From Burkholderia cepacia GG4 (GTDB lineage: Bacteria; Pseudomonadota; Gammaproteobacteria; Burkholderiales; Burkholderiaceae), in the NCBI RefSeq assembly GCF_000292915.1, contig NC_018514.1:1240001-1304000 (forward strand): a stretch of DNA of 64,000 nt, written 5' to 3'. The notes beneath the pieces are model-generated. The model saw only the letters and a program-made list of their open reading frames with translations, ran no database searches and had not been told where the DNA came from. Shown piece after piece: positions 59,433 through 64,000 of the stretch; the first letter of the stretch is position 1; each line of letters begins with the position of its first letter. The translations under genes were made by a program, and so were the position numbers.

Positions 59433-61058
59433 TCAGATCACGCGGAAGTGGTGCGTGCCGTCCCGCTTCAGCTGGTCAACCAGCCCGTATTCCCAGTCGA
59501 GATACGCCTGCATCGCCGCGGCCGCGTTGTCGGTGCCTTCATACGGGCGCCGGTAGCGGTCGACGCGCGGCGAGGCGAGGCGCGTCTCGCCGTGCTCGAG
59601 CGGCAGCCCGGCGTCGATCCACGCTGCCGTGCCGCCCGTCAGCACCGCGAGCGCCGCGTCAGCCGGCAGCAACGCGCGTGCGTCGTCCGCCGCGAACCGC
59701 GCAAGCAGGCTCGATCCGCACGTGAACACATAGCGCTTGGCCGGCGGGATCGCGGCGAGCGCGTCGCGCAACTGTGCGCGCACGACGAACCATGCGCCCG
59801 GGATATGGCGCTTGACATAGTTCGCGCTGGTCGTCACGTCGACGATTGCGAGCTCGCCCGCAGCCGCTTCCTTCAGCCAGCCCGCGAGCGTCGCGGGCGA
59901 CACGTCGGTCACCTGCGGCGTCGCCGGCACGTCGCGCGGCGGCTGGCCGCGCCCGGTGAACGCCTCCGGGCCGGCCGGTTCGACGACGCGCACGTCCCAG
60001 CCCATCTGCGCGAGCCAGGACGCGGTCATGTCCGCGCGCACGCCGTCGTCGTCGGCCAGCACGATCCGCGCGCCGCGCACGGCCGCGTGATGGTCGGTCT
60101 CCTGCACGAGCTGGCCGCCCGGCGTGCTCAGGAAGCCCGGCAGATGGCCGGCCTCGTATTCCTCCGGCGTGCGCACGTCGAAGCGGTACAGCGTGCGGCC
60201 CGGCTCGTCGAGCGCGGCGACGTCCGCGAGCGCGATGCGCGGCACGCCGGCGCGCTCGGCCACCGCGCGCGCGGCACGGCGGGCCGCGCCCCGCTGCGCG
60301 GTGTCGATGTCGTCCGGAAAGCGTCGCGCCGCGCCACGCTCGAGTGTCTGGCCGGCCAGCGTCCAGCCGATCGTGCCGTTGCGCAGCGCGGCGACCGGGT
60401 TCGGCAGCCCGGCGTTGATCAGCGACTGCGTGCCGATGATGCTGCGCGTGCGGCCCGCGCAGTTCACCACCACCCGCGTCGCCGGGTTCGGCGCGAGCGC
60501 GCGCACGCGCAGCACGAGCTCCGCGCCCGGCACGCTCGTCGACGTCGGGATGTTCATCGTCTGGTATTCGTCGAACCGGCGCGCGTCGACGATCACGACG
60601 TCGGCCTTTGCGTCGATCAGCGCCTGCACCTCCTGCGCGGACAGCGACGGCGTATGGCGCTCGGCCTCGACCCATTCGCCGAACGACTTGCTCGGCACGT
60701 TCACGTCGATGAACAGTTCGCCGCCCGCGGCGAGCCAGCCCGCGAGGCCGCCGTCGAGCAGCCGCACGTCGCTATAGCCGAGCTGCGCGAGCTTCGCGGC
60801 CGCGCGCGGTGCGAGATCCTCGCCGCCGGCTTCACCGAACACGACGATCGGCGTGTCGCGGCGCGGAATTCGCGTCCACGCATCGAGTTCGAGCTTCGAC
60901 AGCGGAAAGTTGGCGGCCCACAGCGGATGGCCCTGCGCATACGGATCTTCCTCGCGCACGTCGATCAGCGCGAGCTCGTCACGGGCCAGCAGGCGCGCGC
61001 GTACGTCCTGGTACGACGCGACGGGAAAACGGAAAGTGGATTCGGCGGATTGCGTCAC
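59433..61058 (-). CDS. Four-domain rhodanese (sulfurtransferase) protein
   Basis: A 541-residue protein made of four rhodanese-like domains (about 12-115, 135-240, 270-365, 385-490). Domain 2 has an active-site Cys200 in VVVNCAGRTRSIIG, and domain 4 has Cys447 in YVFTCGSSLLAR. The equivalent loops of domain 1 (VVFGEAGGED) and domain 3 (IVLADDDGVRAD) lack Cys. Thus two active and two structural domains alternate. Rhodaneses move sulfane sulfur from thiosulfate or persulfide to acceptors. No signal peptide, so cytoplasmic. GTG 61058 (VTQSAESTFRFPVASYQDVR) is the likely start. It lies 123 bp after the cysteine dioxygenase gene in the same direction. Confidence 0.9.
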   Translation of the reverse strand: MTQSAESTFRFPVASYQDVRARLLARDELALIDVREEDPYAQGHPLWAANFPLSKLELDAWTRIPRRDTPIVVFGEAGGEDLAPRAAAKLAQLGYSDVRLLDGGLAGWLAAGGELFIDVNVPSKSFGEWVEAERHTPSLSAQEVQALIDAKADVVIVDARRFDEYQTMNIPTSTSVPGAELVLRVRALAPNPATRVVVNCAGRTRSIIGTQSLINAGLPNPVAALRNGTIGWTLAGQTLERGAARRFPDDIDTAQRGAARRAARAVAERAGVPRIALADVAALDEPGRTLYRFDVRTPEEYEAGHLPGFLSTPGGQLVQETDHHAAVRGARIVLADDDGVRADMTASWLAQMGWDVRVVEPAGPEAFTGRGQPPRDVPATPQVTDVSPATLAGWLKEAAAGELAIVDVTTSANYVKRHIPGAWFVVRAQLRDALAAIPPAKRYVFTCGSSLLARFAADDARALLPADAALAVLTGGTAAWIDAGLPLEHGETRLASPRVDRYRRPYEGTDNAAAAMQAYLDWEYGLVDQLKRDGTHHFRVI

Positions 61059-61181
61059 GGTGTCTCTGTCGGATTCTGTTGAAGTCGGTGAAGAAAGCAA
61101 ACGGCAAACGGATGAATCTTGGGCGTGCCGGCGCGCGCCCGCAACGGGCCGTGCCAACGGCACGCGGCATCGTGCATTCGG

Positions 61182-61748
61182 TCACGCATTCGAATAGCCG
61201 GACACGAACGGCTTCACGGTGCCGTCGTCCAGGAACACCGCCCGCTCGACCTTGCCGATGTTCGCGCCGTACACGTGGATGCTGATCGATACCTGGTCGA
61301 CGAAGGCGTTGGTCACGCGATGGACGTCGCCGATGCGCGGCGACACGGCCTCGACCTCGCCCGGCTGCAGCCTTACCGCGTCGCCCGCCGGCACCGGCTT
61401 GCCGGTTGCATCGAACCTGTACGGCTGCGACAACTCGCCTCCGCGCAGCATCCCGATCAGCCCCCACACCGTGTGGTTGTGGATCGGCGTCGTCTGGCCC
61501 GGCCCCCACACGAAGCTGACGACGGAGAACCGCTCGTCGGGATCGAGATGCAGCAGGTACTGGCGGTAACGCTCGGGATCCGGCTGCGCGAACGCGTCGG
61601 GCAGCCAGTCGTCGTGCGCGACGAGGGCCGCGAGCAGCGCGCCGCCCTCGTCGAGGATGCGCGCCTCGTTCGCGCCGGACGCAAGCAGCGCGTCCAGCCC
61701 GTCGACGAACGGACGCAGCGGCGTCTGATGCAACGAAAGCGTACTCAT
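61182..61748 (-). CDS. Cysteine dioxygenase type I
   Basis: A 188-residue cupin enzyme of the bacterial CDO family. The Fe(II)-binding His90 and His92 are in PIHNHTVWGLIGMLRGGE, and His143 is in IGDVHRV. It oxidises cysteine to cysteine sulfinate with O2. Bacterial forms lack the mammalian Cys of the Cys-Tyr crosslink, as here (Gly in GLIGML). It is first in an operon with a four-domain rhodanese, suggesting joint handling of excess cysteine or sulfane sulfur. A LysR-type regulator is divergent with 74 bp between. Confidence 0.92.
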   Translation of the reverse strand: MSTLSLHQTPLRPFVDGLDALLASGANEARILDEGGALLAALVAHDDWLPDAFAQPDPERYRQYLLHLDPDERFSVVSFVWGPGQTTPIHNHTVWGLIGMLRGGELSQPYRFDATGKPVPAGDAVRLQPGEVEAVSPRIGDVHRVTNAFVDQVSISIHVYGANIGKVERAVFLDDGTVKPFVSGYSNA

Positions 61749-61760
61749 TGGCGGGCTCCT

Positions 61761-61783
61761 CGAATATGATGCCGAATATGATG
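61761..61783. promoter_or_regulatory. Direct repeat in the divergent CDO/LysR promoter region
   Basis: Two copies of CGAATATGATG with a 12-bp period, within the 74-bp spacer between the cysteine dioxygenase and LysR genes. Equal spacing of roughly one helical turn suggests side-by-side protein binding, probably by the adjacent LysR protein. Confidence 0.55.
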
Positions 61784-61822
61784 AATCGTCATGATGCACC
61801 TGAAAGACCATGCAGAACAAAC

Positions 61823-62746
61823 ATGAAAATTAGCGATATCGACGCTTTTGCAGCGGTCGTCCGCTGCCACACCCTGAGCCAGGCCGCGGCCGAGCTCGGG
61901 ATGACGCAGCCCGCGATCACGCGGCGCGTGCAGAATCTCGAGGAAGCGCTCGGCGTGACACTGCTCGACCGCAACACCAAGCCGCCGCGCCCGACCGACA
62001 TCGGCCTGCAGGTGTTCGAGCAATGCCGGGCGATCCTGCGCGAAGTCGACGCGCTGCGCGAGCTGACGGCCGGCGAGCGGCCGCCCGCCGGCGAATTCCG
62101 CGTCGGCCTCACGCAGGGGCTCGGCGAGTTGATGCTGCCCGGCCTGATCGCGCAGCTCGCCGCGCAATGGCCCGCGCTTACCACACAGGTCACGACCGCC
62201 TGGGGCGGCATGCTCGTCGAGCGCGTCGCGCGCCGCGAGCTCGACGCGGCGCTCGTGTTTCTCGCCCGCGAGATGGTGCTGCCGCCGCAGGTCGAGGGCG
62301 AGCGGCTGCTGGCCACCCGGCTCGTCGCGGTCGGCCGCAAGGGCGACTGGCCGCGCCGCAGCTACCGGCTCGCCGACTGCCATGCGCGCGGCTGGGTGCT
62401 CAATCCCGACGGCTGCGGCTTTCGCGCGGGCCTGCGCCGCGCGCTCGACGCGCAGGGGCTGCCGATGCCGGTCACGCTCGACACCTACGGCCGCGACCTG
62501 CAATTGCAGAGCGTCGCGAACGGCTTCGGCATCGGGCTGATGCCGCTGCCGCTCGTCGAAGGCAGCCCGCTGCGCGACGCGGTCGACATCGTGCCGCTCG
62601 CCGATTTCAAGCCGCAGATCGATCTGTGGTTGCTGCACCGGCAGGATGCGGCGCGCTTCGCGGCGCCGCTCGCAGCCGTGGGCGCGCATGCGCGCACCGC
62701 GTTCGCGCTGCCTGCGGATGCTGCCGCGCACGACGAAGCCGCGTGA
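61823..62746 (+). CDS. LysR-family regulator of the cysteine dioxygenase operon
   Basis: A 307-residue LysR protein. The winged HTH (about 1-60; MKISDIDAFAAVVRCHTLSQAAAELGMTQPAITRRVQNLEEALGVTLLDRNTKPPRPTDIG) precedes an effector domain (about 90-295). The start at ATG 61823 places the HTH at residue 1; 25 more codons are open upstream but would overlap the divergent promoter. It is divergent from cysteine dioxygenase (74 bp), so it likely controls sulfur amino acid breakdown in response to cysteine or a derivative. It converges on the acyl-CoA dehydrogenase gene. Confidence 0.9.
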   Translation: MKISDIDAFAAVVRCHTLSQAAAELGMTQPAITRRVQNLEEALGVTLLDRNTKPPRPTDIGLQVFEQCRAILREVDALRELTAGERPPAGEFRVGLTQGLGELMLPGLIAQLAAQWPALTTQVTTAWGGMLVERVARRELDAALVFLAREMVLPPQVEGERLLATRLVAVGRKGDWPRRSYRLADCHARGWVLNPDGCGFRAGLRRALDAQGLPMPVTLDTYGRDLQLQSVANGFGIGLMPLPLVEGSPLRDAVDIVPLADFKPQIDLWLLHRQDAARFAAPLAAVGAHARTAFALPADAAAHDEAA

Positions 62747-62813
62747 GTGCGACCGGCGGCGCCGGCAACGCGTCGCCCCGCTCGCGTTCGTATCGACCGT
62801 CATCCCGCACCGC

Positions 62814-64000
62814 TCACGCATCGTTTCGACCGGAACCGGGCGCATCGCGCGCCTCCGCCTGCGCGGTCGCGCTGCGCGCCGCCGCCTCGAGCGCCGCTCG
62901 CCCGGCGGCGACAGCGATCGCATCGTCCTGCGGCGTATGCACGCGGCTGCACAGCACGTCGCGATAGTGGCGTTCGAGCGGATTGCGGCGGCTCAGCCCG
63001 TGATTGCCGGACAGCTTCAGCGCGTGCTCGACGGTACGGATCGCGTGCTCCGTCACGGTTCGCTTGACGAGGCCGCTCGTCGTCACCGTCGGCGCGTCGC
63101 CCGCATCGGTGCGCGCGATGTGCTCGTCGAGCAGCACGCGGTTCGCGTGCAGCCAGCCTTCGATCTCGCCGACGGCCTCCTGCACGCGCGGCAGCGTCGC
63201 GAGCGGCGCGCCGAGCCCGCTCGGCGCGCGCGTCGTCGCGAACTCGAGCAGCCAGTCGCGCGACGCGCGCGCCACCGCATCGTAAAGACTGCCGAGCAGC
63301 GCGACCATCCACGCCTGCTGGTCGGCCTGTGCGTCGACATCCGCATGACTCGCGGCCGACATGGCCCATGCATCGGGCGCGCGCACGTCCACCGCATGAT
63401 CGGCGGGCAGCGGCACATCGTCGAACACGACCTCGTGGCTGCCCGATGCGCGCAGGCCGAGGTGATCCCAGCTTTCGATCACGAGGATGCGCGCATCGTC
63501 GTCCGTATCACGCTCGCGCCGCACGAGGAACACGCCGACGCGCGGCTCGGGCTCGTCGGTGCGGGCCCACACGGCCAGCCAGCGCAACGCCGGAATGCCG
63601 GTGCTATACAGCTTGTGGCCGGACAGCCGCCAACCGTCGCCGTCGCGACGCGCAATCGTTTCGGGCAGGCCGCCGCGCGACGGCGAACCGAGCGCCGGCT
63701 CGACGCGCAGCGCATTGATCAGCGCACCTTCTGCAACGGCGCTGTCGAACACGGCACGCCGCACACGCGCGGGCCAGCGATTGTCCGCGCGGCCGAGCGC
63801 ACGATGCTGCAGATACGTCATCGTCAGCACCAGCGCGGTCGCGGGATCGGCGCGCGCGACCGACGCCACGATCCGGCTCGCCTGGGCGAGCGTCGCCCCT
63901 GCGCCGCCCTGCTCGCGCGGCACGACCTGCGCGATCAGCCCCGCGCGCTGCAGCCGTGCGAAGTTCTCGTGCGGGAAACGGCCGTCGACGTCGTTGCGGG
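62814..64000 (-). CDS. Acyl-CoA dehydrogenase family protein, 5' truncated by window edge
   Basis: About 395 residues are visible; the frame is open to the window end, so the N-terminus is missing. Family features are VVPREQGGAGATLAQASRIVASVARADPATALVLTM, DGDGWRLSGHKLYSTGIPALRWLAVWAR (the FAD/substrate loop), ASGSHEVVFDDVPLP and GNHGLSRRNPLERHYRDVLCSRVHTPQDD at the C-terminus. The usual catalytic Glu near residue 370 is not evident, as in FMN/FAD-dependent monooxygenase-like members (DszC/SfnB type). With the neighbouring cysteine dioxygenase and rhodanese, an organosulfur role (SfnB-like) is attractive but unproven. Confidence 0.85.
   Translation of the reverse strand, partial: RNDVDGRFPHENFARLQRAGLIAQVVPREQGGAGATLAQASRIVASVARADPATALVLTMTYLQHRALGRADNRWPARVRRAVFDSAVAEGALINALRVEPALGSPSRGGLPETIARRDGDGWRLSGHKLYSTGIPALRWLAVWARTDEPEPRVGVFLVRRERDTDDDARILVIESWDHLGLRASGSHEVVFDDVPLPADHAVDVRAPDAWAMSAASHADVDAQADQQAWMVALLGSLYDAVARASRDWLLEFATTRAPSGLGAPLATLPRVQEAVGEIEGWLHANRVLLDEHIARTDAGDAPTVTTSGLVKRTVTEHAIRTVEHALKLSGNHGLSRRNPLERHYRDVLCSRVHTPQDDAIAVAAGRAALEAAARSATAQAEARDAPGSGRNDA

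Overview
The window reads as a high-GC betaproteobacterial chromosome, most likely a Burkholderia of the cepacia complex. This rests on the strong G/C preference at third codon positions, a Burkholderia-type trimeric porin, and the dense mix of regulators, exporters and catabolic genes. I see no tRNA, rRNA, phage, insertion sequence or CRISPR. The content looks like an accessory-rich secondary replicon: about 55 protein genes, many in small units of one regulator plus a divergent target. Species assignment is inference.

Layout. 1-2.7 kb: a truncated AEC carrier, an EamA exporter and a small secreted protein. 2.7-6.8 kb: mmsA and an omega-aminotransferase with a divergent LysR regulator. 6.8-8.9 kb: a MarR / membrane protein / MFS unit with a MarR-type palindrome. 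9-13.5 kb: a cupin, a GlxA-type regulator, an SDR and a GAF-PAS-PAS-GGEEF diguanylate cyclase. 13.5-19.4 kb: two tandem ACS-type MFS carriers, an MBL-fold protein with an altered metal site, and a divergent regulator made of two fused IclR proteins. 19.4-26 kb: a 51-residue gene with its own promoter and palindrome, Lrp/LysE, a K+ channel, a YqaA-like protein, and an acyl-CoA ligase divergent from a Crp/Fnr regulator.

26.2-34.3 kb holds a full tripartite RND pump followed by its own two-component system. 34.4-42 kb holds a LysE protein, a short tandem-repeat tract, AraC/SDR, a lipoprotein, an AI-2E family protein, and an electrophile-response-like pair (DJ-1 and Old Yellow Enzyme) with two NemR-like boxes upstream. 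41.3-45.9 kb is a levan module: a LacI regulator, levansucrase (GH68) and a GH32 fructanase. Two LacI operators sit inside the levansucrase promoter and an intrinsic terminator lies between the two enzyme genes.

45.9-50.5 kb: SDR/LysR and a MocR / AhpD-like / cupin unit. 50.7-56 kb: a five-gene TetR / HlyD / ABC / permease / outer-membrane exporter operon. 56.2-57.4 kb: a porin. 57.9-59.3 kb: a lone squalene-synthase-like gene and a remnant of glpQ. 59.4-64 kb: a four-domain rhodanese and a cysteine dioxygenase, a divergent LysR regulator, and a truncated acyl-CoA dehydrogenase, together suggesting organosulfur metabolism.

No single wholly new system stands out. The best leads are the double-IclR/MBL/twin-transporter locus, the small gene with an operator over its start point, the levan module with layered control, and the orphan NemR-like boxes.
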